DNA from: Rhizobacter sp. SG703
Lineage (GTDB): Bacteria > Pseudomonadota > Gammaproteobacteria > Burkholderiales > Burkholderiaceae_C
Reading direction: 5' to 3'
NCBI RefSeq assembly: GCF_012275445.1
Contig: NZ_JAAZQK010000004.1
Coordinates: 186,001-250,000, forward strand
DNA: 64,000 nucleotides
Under the pieces are notes generated by a model, which was not told where the DNA came from, did not search any database, and saw only the letters and a list, made by a program, of their open reading frames with translations. This document shows positions 50,830 to 60,063 of this stretch, piece after piece. The translations under genes were made by a program, and so were the position numbers. Position 1 is the first letter of the stretch; each line of letters starts with the position of its first letter.

Positions 50830-53124
50830 ATGCCGGCCATGACATTCGGAGGCGGGACCCATCGGCGGGCATGGCTGTGCCTGCTCGCGCTCATCGGCAG
50901 CGCGGCGCTGGCGCAACAGGCGCCGCCGGCAGCCACGCCGGCAACTGCCCAACCGGCCCCATCGGCTCGTCCGCGCATCGGCCTCGTGCTGTCCGGCGGC
51001 GGCGCGCGCGGGCTGTCGCACGTCGGGGTGCTGAAGGTGCTGGAGCGCGAGCGCATCCCGGTCGACGTGATCGCCGGCACCTCGATGGGCGCGATCATCG
51101 GCGGCCTGTACGCCAGCGGCATGGATGCCGAGACGCTGGAGCGCGAGCTGCTGAAGGTCAACTGGGACGCGGTGTTCGCCAACCGGGTCGACCGCCAGCT
51201 GCTGTCGCAGCGGCGCAAGGAAGAAGACTTCGAGATCTCGCCGTTGATCGAGTTCGGCATGCGCGACGGCGAGATGCGCGCGCCGCTCGGTGCGCTGTCG
51301 GGCCGCGGCCTCGAGACGCTGCTGCGGCGCTACACGCTGCCGGTGCGGGCGGTGCGCGATTTCGACCGGCTGCCGATCCCGTTCCGCGCGGTCGCCACCG
51401 ACATGGAAGACGGCCGCGCGGTGATCCTGCGCCAGGGCGACCTCGCGCTCGCGCTGCGTTCCAGCATGAGCGTGCCCGGCGTGTTCCCGCCCACCGAGAT
51501 CGACGACCGCATCCTCGGCGACGGCGGGCTGGTCGACAACGTGCCGGTCGACGTGGCGCGCGCGATGGGCGCCGACATCGTGATCGCGGTCAACATCGGC
51601 ACGCCACTGGCTCCGCGCAAGACGCTCGGCTCGGTCGGCGGCCTGACCGGGCAGATGATCAACATCCTGACCGAGCAGAACGTGCAGCGCAGCCTGGCGT
51701 CGCTCGGCGGACGCGACCTGCTGATCTCGCCGCAGCTGGGCGACATCACCGCCGGCGATTTCAACAAGACGCGCGAGCTGATCGCGCTCGGCGAGCAGGG
51801 CGCGGTGCAGCTCGCACCGCGTCTGGCCGCGCTGTCGCTCGACGAGACGAGCTACGCGCAATGGAAGGCCGGCCACCCGCGCGAGCCCGCCCCGCAGGCG
51901 ACGCTGGCATTCGTCGAGTTCGAAGGCAGCGAGCTGACCAACCCGAAGCGTTTCGCCGCGCAGATGGAATCGGCGGCCGGCCAGCCCTTCGACGCTGCGA
52001 AGGCCGAGCGCGATGCGCGGCGCCTGGCCGCCAGCGGCGACTACGTGCGCGCCGACTACGAGCTGGTGACGACCGACCGCGGCGACGGTCTGGTCTTCGA
52101 CCTGGAGGACAAGCCCTGGGGGCCGCACTACTTCCGCGTCGGGCTGGACCTGAACACCGACTTCAGCGGGCGCAGCGCCTTCAACCTGAAGATCAGCCAC
52201 AACCGCCACTGGCTGGATGCCAACGGCACCGAATGGCGCAACCGCGTGCAGATCGGCGAGGTGCCGAAGCTGTTCACCGAGATCTACCACCCGCTGAACT
52301 GGACGCTCGGCATCTCGAACGACTGGTTCGTCGCCGGCTACGGCGAGATCGAGCGCCGCAAGGTGGCCGTCTACAACGACGTCACCGGCGACGAGCGCGG
52401 GCACTTCAACCGCTCGACCGGCCGCTTCGGCGTCGACCTCGGCCAGCCGTGGGGCCAGTTCGGCGAAATCCGCATCGGCCTGACGCACCTGACGCTGCGC
52501 AACGAACCGGAGATCCTGTCGGCCGACTACATCGGGCCGCGCGACACGGTGACGATCGACGAATCCGGCCTGCGCGTCGGCGTGGTGGTCGACCAGCTCG
52601 ATTTCGCGAACTTCCCGTTGCGCGGCTACCGCGTGCAGGGCGAGGTGGTCACCGGCCGGCGCAGCGACACCGTGACCGGCAGCGATTCCGACCGCTTCAC
52701 GCGGGTCGAGAGCGAGGGTTCGGCGGTCGGCACGTGGGGACGGCACACGCTGAACGCGTTCGCGCGGGTGCAGCATGCCGACCAGCGCGCGATCGCCGGG
52801 CTGGGCCGCTACTCGCTCGGCGGCTTCCAGCAGATGTCGGGCTACCTGCCGGGCCAGATAGAAGGCAACTACCTGCTGTTCGGCCGGCTCGCGTACTACC
52901 AGCGCATGAGCTACACGCCGGTGTTCACCCGCGGGCTGTTCGTCGGCGGATCGCTGGAGGCCGGCAACGCCTGGGCGTTCAGCAGCCAGATGAAGCTGAA
53001 CGACCTGCGCAGCGGCATGAGCCTCTTCGTCGGTGCCGACACCGGCATCGGGCCGCTGTACCTCGGCGTGACCTACGCGCCACGCGGTGCCGCCGGCCTG
53101 TACCTGTTCATCGGCCGACCGTGA
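50830..53124 (+). CDS. PlpD-like type Vd patatin autotransporter, 764 aa
   Basis: A signal peptide (RAWLCLLALIGSAALAQ) precedes a patatin domain: GLVLSGGGARGLSHVGVLK, GTSMG with nucleophile S85, and GDGGLVDN with D231. Then a POTRA-like region (AFVEFEGSELTNPKRFAAQM) and a 16-strand Omp85-type barrel ending in GVTYAPRGAAGLYLFIGRP, whose last residue pattern suits BAM. The phospholipase domain is exposed or released outside. The start may be 50830 or 50839. Confidence 0.92.
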   Translation: MPAMTFGGGTHRRAWLCLLALIGSAALAQQAPPAATPATAQPAPSARPRIGLVLSGGGARGLSHVGVLKVLERERIPVDVIAGTSMGAIIGGLYASGMDAETLERELLKVNWDAVFANRVDRQLLSQRRKEEDFEISPLIEFGMRDGEMRAPLGALSGRGLETLLRRYTLPVRAVRDFDRLPIPFRAVATDMEDGRAVILRQGDLALALRSSMSVPGVFPPTEIDDRILGDGGLVDNVPVDVARAMGADIVIAVNIGTPLAPRKTLGSVGGLTGQMINILTEQNVQRSLASLGGRDLLISPQLGDITAGDFNKTRELIALGEQGAVQLAPRLAALSLDETSYAQWKAGHPREPAPQATLAFVEFEGSELTNPKRFAAQMESAAGQPFDAAKAERDARRLAASGDYVRADYELVTTDRGDGLVFDLEDKPWGPHYFRVGLDLNTDFSGRSAFNLKISHNRHWLDANGTEWRNRVQIGEVPKLFTEIYHPLNWTLGISNDWFVAGYGEIERRKVAVYNDVTGDERGHFNRSTGRFGVDLGQPWGQFGEIRIGLTHLTLRNEPEILSADYIGPRDTVTIDESGLRVGVVVDQLDFANFPLRGYRVQGEVVTGRRSDTVTGSDSDRFTRVESEGSAVGTWGRHTLNAFARVQHADQRAIAGLGRYSLGGFQQMSGYLPGQIEGNYLLFGRLAYYQRMSYTPVFTRGLFVGGSLEAGNAWAFSSQMKLNDLRSGMSLFVGADTGIGPLYLGVTYAPRGAAGLYLFIGRP

Positions 53125-53244
53125 CGGATAAGGCAGCTGCCGGGGGTGGACTGCCGCGTTCGGGGGGGTGTCAAGCGAGGAGGCGCTTCCTAAACTGGCT
53201 GCCAGGGTAGAGCAGAAGAGTCAGCGACGTTCGGCGAGGCGCAC

Positions 53245-53502
53245 ATGACAGACAGCGAATTGATGCGGATCAGCGATGGCGGCGTGGAGTCCTCGGAAGG
53301 CTGGGCGGTCCACGTGCTGAACCCCGACGTGCTGGAGTACTGCAGCGGCCCGGCCGCCTGCATCGTCAACATCGGGTATTCGGCGGCGCAACGGGCCCGG
53401 CAGATCTACGCGACCGAGTCGTCGTCGGACCTGTTCCCGATGCTGCGCGAACACCTTCAATCCGCATCGCGCCTGCTCGAAGGCCGCTACGTCGTTGTAT
53501 GA
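53245..53502 (+). CDS. Hypothetical protein, 85 aa
   Basis: Small soluble protein (DSELMRISDGGVESSEGWAV, HVLNPDVLEYCSGPAACIVN, LFPMLREHLQSASRLLEGRY). No family recognised. It stands alone, with a structured repeat beginning 10 bases after the stop. Confidence 0.55.
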   Translation: MTDSELMRISDGGVESSEGWAVHVLNPDVLEYCSGPAACIVNIGYSAAQRARQIYATESSSDLFPMLREHLQSASRLLEGRYVVV

Positions 53503-53511
53503 CGGCCCCAC

Positions 53512-53612
53512 GCTCGACGAGTACGTCGAGCGGTCCCCCGAGGGGACGCGGACCGGCAAGGTCCACGAAGCGGGCCTCTTCGTGACCCATGGCGGCCCGG
53601 CGCTCGGCCCGC
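53512..53612. repeat. Structured dispersed repeat, copy B
   Basis: Blocks 53512-53557 (46 bases, 6 mismatches to copy A) and 53592-53612 (21 bases, identical to copy A), with 34 bases between them where copy A has 6. The first hairpin is CGACG-AGTA-CGTCG here and CGATG-AGTA-CATCG in copy A, so both arms changed together. It lies just after the stop of the alpha/beta hydrolase gene. Confidence 0.8.
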
Positions 53613-53613
53613 C

Positions 53614-54525
53614 TCACCGAACCAGCGCTCTCTCGATCTCCCGCGCCACCAGCGCCGGCAGTTCGTGCACGATCCAGTGGGTCGCGCCGGGCACGCGGGT
53701 CAGCGTCAGGTTCGGAACGAAGGCCTCCAGCCCGTCCAGCAACGACGCGGGCAGCGCCACGTCGGCCTCGCCCCACACCACGTGCGTCGGCACCTGCACC
53801 GTGACGAACTCCGGCGGGAAACGCAGCGCGAGCACCGGTGAATCGGGCCCGGTCGGCGGGCGCAGCGGCGACACGCGGTAGTAGTTCAGCGCCCCGGTCA
53901 GCCCGTGGCGCCAGACCGCGCGGTACTGGTCCTTCACGGCCGGCGTCAGCCAACCGCCCGGGCGCGACGGATCCTCGGCGCTCATGTGCGAGAACACCGC
54001 CCACAGCCGCGCGAAATCGCCGGCTTCGAGCTCCACCTCGGCCTCAGGGCGACTCCAGGTGTTCATGTAGGCGCTGGCTGCCTGCTGCTGCGGGTCGGTC
54101 TGCAGAGCCTTCAGGAACACGCCCGGGTGCGGCGAATTGACGATCACCAGCCGCTGCAGCGCCTGCGGGTGTTGCACCGCGAAGTTCCAGGCCACCGCGC
54201 CGCCCCAGTCGTGCGCCACCAGCGCGGCCAGCGGTCCGCCGGCCTGCTGCGCGATCAGCGCCAGCAGGTCGGCCACCAGGTGCTTCGCGCGATACGCTTC
54301 CACCTCGGCCGGTGCCGACGAGCGCTCGTAGCCGCGCAGGTTCGGCGCGATGCAGCGGTAGCGATCGCCGAAATGGCGCAGCAGGCCGTCCCAGACGAAG
54401 GCGCCCTCGGGAAAACCATGCAGGAACACGATCGCGGGCGCGTCGCGCGGCCCGCTGGCCCGGCAGCTCAGCGTGATGCCGTGCGGCAGCACCGCGTCGA
54501 AGGTCTCGATCACGGCGCGACCCAC
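53614..54525 (-). CDS. Alpha/beta hydrolase, epoxide-hydrolase-like, 303 aa
   Basis: Alpha/beta hydrolase: oxyanion motif IVFLHGFPEGAFVWDGLL, nucleophile Asp in AALVAHDWGGAVAW, cap domain, acid in VWGEADVALP and catalytic His in PGATHWIVHELP. The Asp nucleophile and FxHGFPE pattern fit epoxide hydrolases or haloalkane dehalogenases. Its start lies 16 bases inside the end of engB, so they are co-transcribed. Confidence 0.88.
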   Translation of the reverse strand: MGRAVIETFDAVLPHGITLSCRASGPRDAPAIVFLHGFPEGAFVWDGLLRHFGDRYRCIAPNLRGYERSSAPAEVEAYRAKHLVADLLALIAQQAGGPLAALVAHDWGGAVAWNFAVQHPQALQRLVIVNSPHPGVFLKALQTDPQQQAASAYMNTWSRPEAEVELEAGDFARLWAVFSHMSAEDPSRPGGWLTPAVKDQYRAVWRHGLTGALNYYRVSPLRPPTGPDSPVLALRFPPEFVTVQVPTHVVWGEADVALPASLLDGLEAFVPNLTLTRVPGATHWIVHELPALVAREIERALVR

Positions 54526-55211
54526 TCCCGCAGCACGCAGGCCGCGTCGCCGACGCCCTGCTTCTTCAGCGCCGAGAACAGCGAGATGCCGATGTCGGCA
54601 TGCTCGCTCGTCAGCTCGCCCAGCACCGCCTGCGTGGTTTCCAGCGCGGTGGCGGCTTCGCGGCGGTTCAGCTTGTCGGACTTGGTCAGCAGCACCAGCA
54701 GCCGCACCTCGCCGGAGCCGACGCGCGGGGCGACGAATTCGAGCAGGTTGCGGTCGAGCTCGGTCAGCCCGAGCCGCGAATCGACCATCAGCACCACACC
54801 CGACAGGCTGCGGCGCACCTGCAGGTAGTTGGCCATCACCTCCTGCCAGCGCTGCTTGGCCGAGCGGGCGACGGCGGCATAGCCGTAGCCGGGCAGGTCG
54901 GCGAACAGCGCATTCGGCGCGTCTTTCGGGCCCAGCTCGAACAGGTTGATGTGCTGCGTGCGGCCGGGCGTCTTCGATGCGAAGGCCAGCCGCTTCTGCT
55001 GGGTCAGCGTGTTGATCGCGGTCGATTTGCCGGCGTTCGATCGGCCGACGAAGGCGATCTCGGGCAGCTCGGTCTGCGGCAGCTGGTTCAGCTGGCTGGC
55101 GGTGGTCAGGAAGCGCGCGGTGTGCGTCCAGGCCAGCGCCAGTTTCTCGGCCGCGGCCGCATCGCTGCTCGCGTCAGCGGCCGGCGCACCGGAATTGTTT
55201 TCGTCGGTCAT
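54510..55211 (-). CDS. engB: Ribosome biogenesis GTPase EngB (YihA), 233 aa
   Basis: G1 loop IAFVGRSNAGKSTAINTLTQ, switch KTPGRTQHINLFEL, G3 ADLPGYGYAAVARSAKQRW, G4 LTKSDKLNRREA. Essential GTPase for 50S assembly. An N-terminal Asp/Ala-rich tail precedes the core. Divergent from cytochrome c4, the usual arrangement. Confidence 0.95.
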   Translation of the reverse strand: MTDENNSGAPAADASSDAAAAEKLALAWTHTARFLTTASQLNQLPQTELPEIAFVGRSNAGKSTAINTLTQQKRLAFASKTPGRTQHINLFELGPKDAPNALFADLPGYGYAAVARSAKQRWQEVMANYLQVRRSLSGVVLMVDSRLGLTELDRNLLEFVAPRVGSGEVRLLVLLTKSDKLNRREAATALETTQAVLGELTSEHADIGISLFSALKKQGVGDAACVLREWVAP

Positions 55212-55293
55212 GGAAGGCACCAAAAACTTGCATTGTAAAATCGCCGGGTTTTGCACCCACAAAACGCATCCAGCCACCTCACACCCACACGCC

Positions 55294-55920
55294 ATGATGC
55301 CTGTTGCTCCCCTGCTGTCGAGTCTGTTGTTGGCCGCCGCGCTGGTGGCGCCCGCATCCGCGAGCGAGACGGCCAGGGCCAGGCCCGACGTCGCGAAAGG
55401 CCAGGCGATCTCGGCCAACGTGTGCGGCGCCTGCCACTCGGCCGACGGTTCGCGCGGCAGCCCGGCCAACCCGATCCTGCAGGGGCAGCACCCGGAATAC
55501 CTCGTCAAGCAGCTGACCGAGTTCAAGGAAGGCAAGCGCGACAACCCGGTGATGAAGGGCATGGCCTCGACGCTGAGCGAAGACGACATGCGCAACGTCG
55601 CCGCGTTCTACGCGTCGAAGGACGCGAAGCCCGGTTTCGCGAAGAACAAGGAATCGGTCGCCCTCGGCGAGAAGATCTATCGCGGCGGCATTGCCGACCG
55701 GGCCATTCCGGCGTGCTCCGGCTGCCACAGCCCGACCGGCGCCGGCCTGCCGATCCAGTACCCGCGCCTGCGCGGCCAGCACTCCGACTACACCGAAGCG
55801 CAGCTGGTGGCCTTTCGCAGCGGGCTTCGCAAGAACAGCCCGCAGATGATCGGCGTCGCCGCGAAGATGAACGACAAGGAAATCAAGGCGGTGGCCGACT
55901 ACATCGCCGGGCTGCGCTGA
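55294..55920 (+). CDS. Cytochrome c4, diheme, 208 aa
   Basis: Signal peptide LLSSLLLAAALVAPASA. Two heme sites NVCGACHSADGSRG and ACSGCHSPTGAGLP, each followed by a Met region, and the c4 repeat RLRGQHSDYTEAQLVAFRSG. Periplasmic electron carrier to the terminal oxidase. A strong terminator follows. Confidence 0.93.
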   Translation: MMPVAPLLSSLLLAAALVAPASASETARARPDVAKGQAISANVCGACHSADGSRGSPANPILQGQHPEYLVKQLTEFKEGKRDNPVMKGMASTLSEDDMRNVAAFYASKDAKPGFAKNKESVALGEKIYRGGIADRAIPACSGCHSPTGAGLPIQYPRLRGQHSDYTEAQLVAFRSGLRKNSPQMIGVAAKMNDKEIKAVADYIAGLR

Positions 55921-55951
55921 ACGCGGCGAATCTCACGCTTCGCGTGCAATG

Positions 55952-55975
55952 GGCCGGTCGCTGACCGGCCTTTTT
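55952..55975 (+). terminator. Terminator after cytochrome c4
   Basis: GGCCGGTC, loop GCT, GACCGGCC and TTTTT: 8-bp perfect stem followed by a run of five T. Confidence 0.92.
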
Positions 55976-56034
55976 CGTTCCCGGCCGAGGCGCGCGCGAC
56001 TATAGTCGTTCGACTCGCCACTGCGAACGCCCCC

Positions 56035-56394
56035 ATGCCCCACATCCGACGCGGACCCGACGGACAGATCGACAGCCTGCACCGTCAACCGGGGGCCGGC
56101 ACCGAGTTCATGGCCGACGGGCATCCGGAGCTGCTGGCCTTCATCGGGCACACCCCGGCCAACAGCGATTTCGGCAAGCTCGACGCCGATTTCGTCCGCG
56201 TGATCGAAGACGTGATCGACACGCTGATCGTGCGCAACATCATCAACATCACCGACCTGCCGGGCGAGGCGCAGGCCAAGCTGTTCGCCCGCAAGAGCTT
56301 CCGCGAACGCACCGCGCGCAATTCGCTGCGGCTGTTTTCCGACACGCAATTCGGCACCGTCATCGACGACACCAATTTCGGCGAACTTCCCTGA
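56035..56394 (+). CDS. Conserved hypothetical protein, 119 aa
   Basis: PHIRRGPDGQIDSLHRQPGA, FMADGHPELLAFIGHTPANS, DFVRVIEDVIDTLIVRNIIN, ITDLPGEAQAKLFARKSFRE: a small protein widespread in betaproteobacteria and often annotated, without good reason, as tryptophan-synthase-beta-like. No motif points to an activity. Confidence 0.8.
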   Translation: MPHIRRGPDGQIDSLHRQPGAGTEFMADGHPELLAFIGHTPANSDFGKLDADFVRVIEDVIDTLIVRNIINITDLPGEAQAKLFARKSFRERTARNSLRLFSDTQFGTVIDDTNFGELP

Positions 56395-56471
56395 CCGGGA
56401 ACCGCTGTAAGGTTCGCGGCTCCAAGCCCGACTGACCGGCAACGCGCCCGCAGGCGCCCCCAGGAGTTTCC

Positions 56472-57464
<993 letters not shown>

Positions 57465-57477
57465 CGGCGGATCGACG

Positions 57478-58137
57478 ATGAAGACCGCCGTGCTGTCGCC
57501 CGACACCGCCCCCTCCCCCCGCGCCGCCGTGCCGCGCCGGCGTTCGCCGCTGCTGCACCCGGCGGCCAAGCCGCTGCTGTTCGTCGCCGGGCTGCTGCCG
57601 TTCGCATGGCTGTTCCATGGCGCGCTGATGAACACGCTGGGCGCGAACCCGGCCGAGGCGCTGATCCGCTCGACCGGCGACTGGACGCTGCGCCTGCTGT
57701 GCATCACGCTGGCGGTGACGCCGCTGCGGGTGATCGCGCACCAACCGGCGCTGGCTCGCTTCCGGCGCATGCTGGGGCTGTTCGCGTTCTTCTACGTGGT
57801 GCTGCATTTCCTGGCGTATTCGTGGCTCGACATGGGACTCGACCTCGACGCCATCGTGCGCGACATCCCGAAGCGCCCGTTCGCGCTGGTCGGCTTCCTC
57901 GCCTTCGTGCTGATGATCCCGCTGGCCGCCACCTCGTTCAACCGGGCCATCAAGGCGCTCGGCGCGAAACGCTGGCAGGCGCTGCACAAGAGCGTCTACG
58001 CGGTCGTGCTGCTGGGCTTGCTGCACTTCTTCTGGATGAAGGCGGCGAAGAACAATTTCGCCGAGGTCGCGGTGTACGCCGCCATCATCGGCGTGCTGCT
58101 CGGCTGGCGCATCTGGCACGCGCTGCGCAAGAGTTGA
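57478..58137 (+). CDS. msrQ: MsrQ (YedZ) heme membrane subunit, 219 aa
   Basis: Six membrane spans of the ferric-reductase-like fold: LLFVAGLLPFAWLFHGAL, LRLLCITLAVTPLRVIAHQ, LGLFAFFYVVLHFLAYSWL, ALVGFLAFVLMIPLAATSF, SVYAVVLLGLLHFFWM. His pairs in span 3 and span 5 hold heme b. Starts 14 bases after msrP. Confidence 0.95.
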   Translation: MKTAVLSPDTAPSPRAAVPRRRSPLLHPAAKPLLFVAGLLPFAWLFHGALMNTLGANPAEALIRSTGDWTLRLLCITLAVTPLRVIAHQPALARFRRMLGLFAFFYVVLHFLAYSWLDMGLDLDAIVRDIPKRPFALVGFLAFVLMIPLAATSFNRAIKALGAKRWQALHKSVYAVVLLGLLHFFWMKAAKNNFAEVAVYAAIIGVLLGWRIWHALRKS

Positions 58138-58207
58138 CGGCGCGTCGCGAACCTGACGCCTGCGTGTCTGGCGCGGGCGCGCCGGGCCACGCACAATCGG
58201 GCCCTCC

Positions 58208-59926
58208 ATGGTCGCCCACGCCTTGCCCTCCCACACCCCCGCCGGCCCCGAGACAGTCGCCAGACGCCTCGTCAGGCTGATCGCCGATTCACAGGCCGCG
58301 CACGACGCCGGCCACCACCAGCAGGGCCTCGCGCTGGCCGAACAGGCCCTGGCGGGCGCCAGCGCGGTGGGCGAACCACTGGTGGTGGCGCGCATCCACA
58401 CGCTGATCGCCAACCACCTGTGGCGGCTCGGGCAGTTCGAGCCGTCGGTGCAGTCGGCGCGCGCGGCGCTCGCGCTGTGGAAAGCGGCCGGGCGCATCGA
58501 CGAGCAGTGCGACACGCTGTGCCTGCTCGCGATCTCGTTCAGCGAGATCGGGCTGCAGGAAGAAGCGTTGAAGCACGCCACCGCGTCGTTCGAGCTGGCC
58601 CGCGAGCATGACCGCGGTTTGGCGATGGGTGTCGCGCTGAACCGCATCGGCATCTGCTACGACCGGCTCGGCGATTCGATCCAGGCCGAGAGCTTCCTGC
58701 TGCAGTCGCTGGGCATGGCGCGCGAGCACGGCGGCCACGGCGACCGCATGCTGGCGCTGAACAACCTGACCGCCACCGCGATCAGCGCCTACTACCAGGC
58801 GCAGCTGCGCGCCGACGACGAGGCCAGCCAGCAGGCGATCCAGCGGGCGCGCCAGTACGGCAGCCGGGCCCTGTCGCTGGCGCGTCGCCATGGCGACATC
58901 TACCGCGTTGCCGTCACGCAGGGCAACCTCGGCGAAGCGCTCGGGCTGGCCGGCGACTTCGCCGAGGCCCGTGCGCTGTTGCAGGAGGCGCTGGCGAGCG
59001 CCGAGCAGAACGGGTTCCGCGCGGTGGTGCTGCGCATGCGGCACAACATCGCCGAGGTGCTGCTGCGCGAGGGCCGCAATGAAGAGGCCATCGTCGAACT
59101 GACCGCGACGCTGCAATCGCTGACCGAGCTCGACCATGAGACCACCCGCATGCGGGTGCATTCGGCACTGCACCGCGCCTACAAGGCCACGCGCCAGTTC
59201 GAGCCGGCGCTGCTGCACTGCGAGGCGCACCACCAGATCGAGATGCAGCGGGTCGCGCTGCAGAGCAAGGCGCAGGCGCGGCTGATGGTGAACCGCATCG
59301 ATGTCGAGCGCGCGCTGATGGATGGCGAGCGTTCGCGGCTCGAGGCCGAGCTGCAGCGGCTGCGCACGCAGCAGCTCGAAGCCGAGAAGGAACTGCTCGA
59401 GCAGCGCACCGCCGAGCTGCACCGCGAGACGCTGGAAGACCCGCTGACCGGCCTCGCGAACCGGCGCCACGTCGACGCGACGCTGCCGCTGCTGATCGAG
59501 CGCTCGCGCGGCCAGCGCCAGCCGATGGCGCTGGCGATGGCCGACCTCGACCACTTCAAGCAGGTCAACGACCGCCATGGCCATGCGGTCGGCGACGAGG
59601 TGCTGCGCACGGTGGCGCGCCTGTTCGGCGACAAGACGCGGGCACGCGACCTGCTGGGCCGCTGGGGCGGCGAGGAGTTCGTGCTGGTGTTCGTCGACAC
59701 CCCGCGCGAGACCGCGCACGAGATCTGCGAGCGCCTGCGCAGCGCCGTGCAGCTCTACCCGTGGGACGCGATCGCGCCGGGGCTGCAGGTCACGCTGAGC
59801 CTCGGGTTGGCTGTCGCGCAGCCTTCCGACAACGCGATCGAACTGGTCGAGCGGGCGGATGCTGCGCTCTACGAAGCGAAGCGGCTCGGTCGCAATCGGC
59901 TGGTGGCGTCTTCGGCTTCTTCTTGA
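58208..59926 (+). CDS. TPR-repeat diguanylate cyclase, 572 aa
   Basis: About 300 residues of TPR-type helix pairs (for example YDRLGDSIQAESFLLQSLGM, QGNLGEALGLAGDFAEARAL) lead through a coiled coil (LEAELQRLRTQQLEAEKELL) to a GGDEF domain: GGEEF at 487-491, preceded five residues earlier by the I-site R478-A-R-D481 for product inhibition. It should make cyclic-di-GMP, with the TPR part as protein or peptide sensor. No membrane span. Confidence 0.94.
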   Translation: MVAHALPSHTPAGPETVARRLVRLIADSQAAHDAGHHQQGLALAEQALAGASAVGEPLVVARIHTLIANHLWRLGQFEPSVQSARAALALWKAAGRIDEQCDTLCLLAISFSEIGLQEEALKHATASFELAREHDRGLAMGVALNRIGICYDRLGDSIQAESFLLQSLGMAREHGGHGDRMLALNNLTATAISAYYQAQLRADDEASQQAIQRARQYGSRALSLARRHGDIYRVAVTQGNLGEALGLAGDFAEARALLQEALASAEQNGFRAVVLRMRHNIAEVLLREGRNEEAIVELTATLQSLTELDHETTRMRVHSALHRAYKATRQFEPALLHCEAHHQIEMQRVALQSKAQARLMVNRIDVERALMDGERSRLEAELQRLRTQQLEAEKELLEQRTAELHRETLEDPLTGLANRRHVDATLPLLIERSRGQRQPMALAMADLDHFKQVNDRHGHAVGDEVLRTVARLFGDKTRARDLLGRWGGEEFVLVFVDTPRETAHEICERLRSAVQLYPWDAIAPGLQVTLSLGLAVAQPSDNAIELVERADAALYEAKRLGRNRLVASSASS

Positions 59927-59943
59927 GGCGGGGAGGCGGGGCG

Positions 59944-60022
59944 CTCAGGGACAGGACGTCAAGGAGGAGCGGAAGGGCAGCCGCCAGGCGGCCCTTTCGC
60001 GGGGGACAGTCCAGTCCCTGAG
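59944..60022. repeat. Nested inverted repeat after the cyclase gene
   Basis: A 14-base arm (59944-59957) pairs with 60009-60022 with one mismatch (CTCAGGGACAGGAC against GTCCAGTCCCTGAG). Inside is a second hairpin AAGGGC...GCCCTT. It lies between converging genes and could end both transcripts. The shape resembles REP-like elements that carry GGGACAG ends. Confidence 0.55.
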
Positions 60023-60063
60023 TGCCCTGCCCTCACGAGCACGCAAAGAAAGAAACTCGGCCT

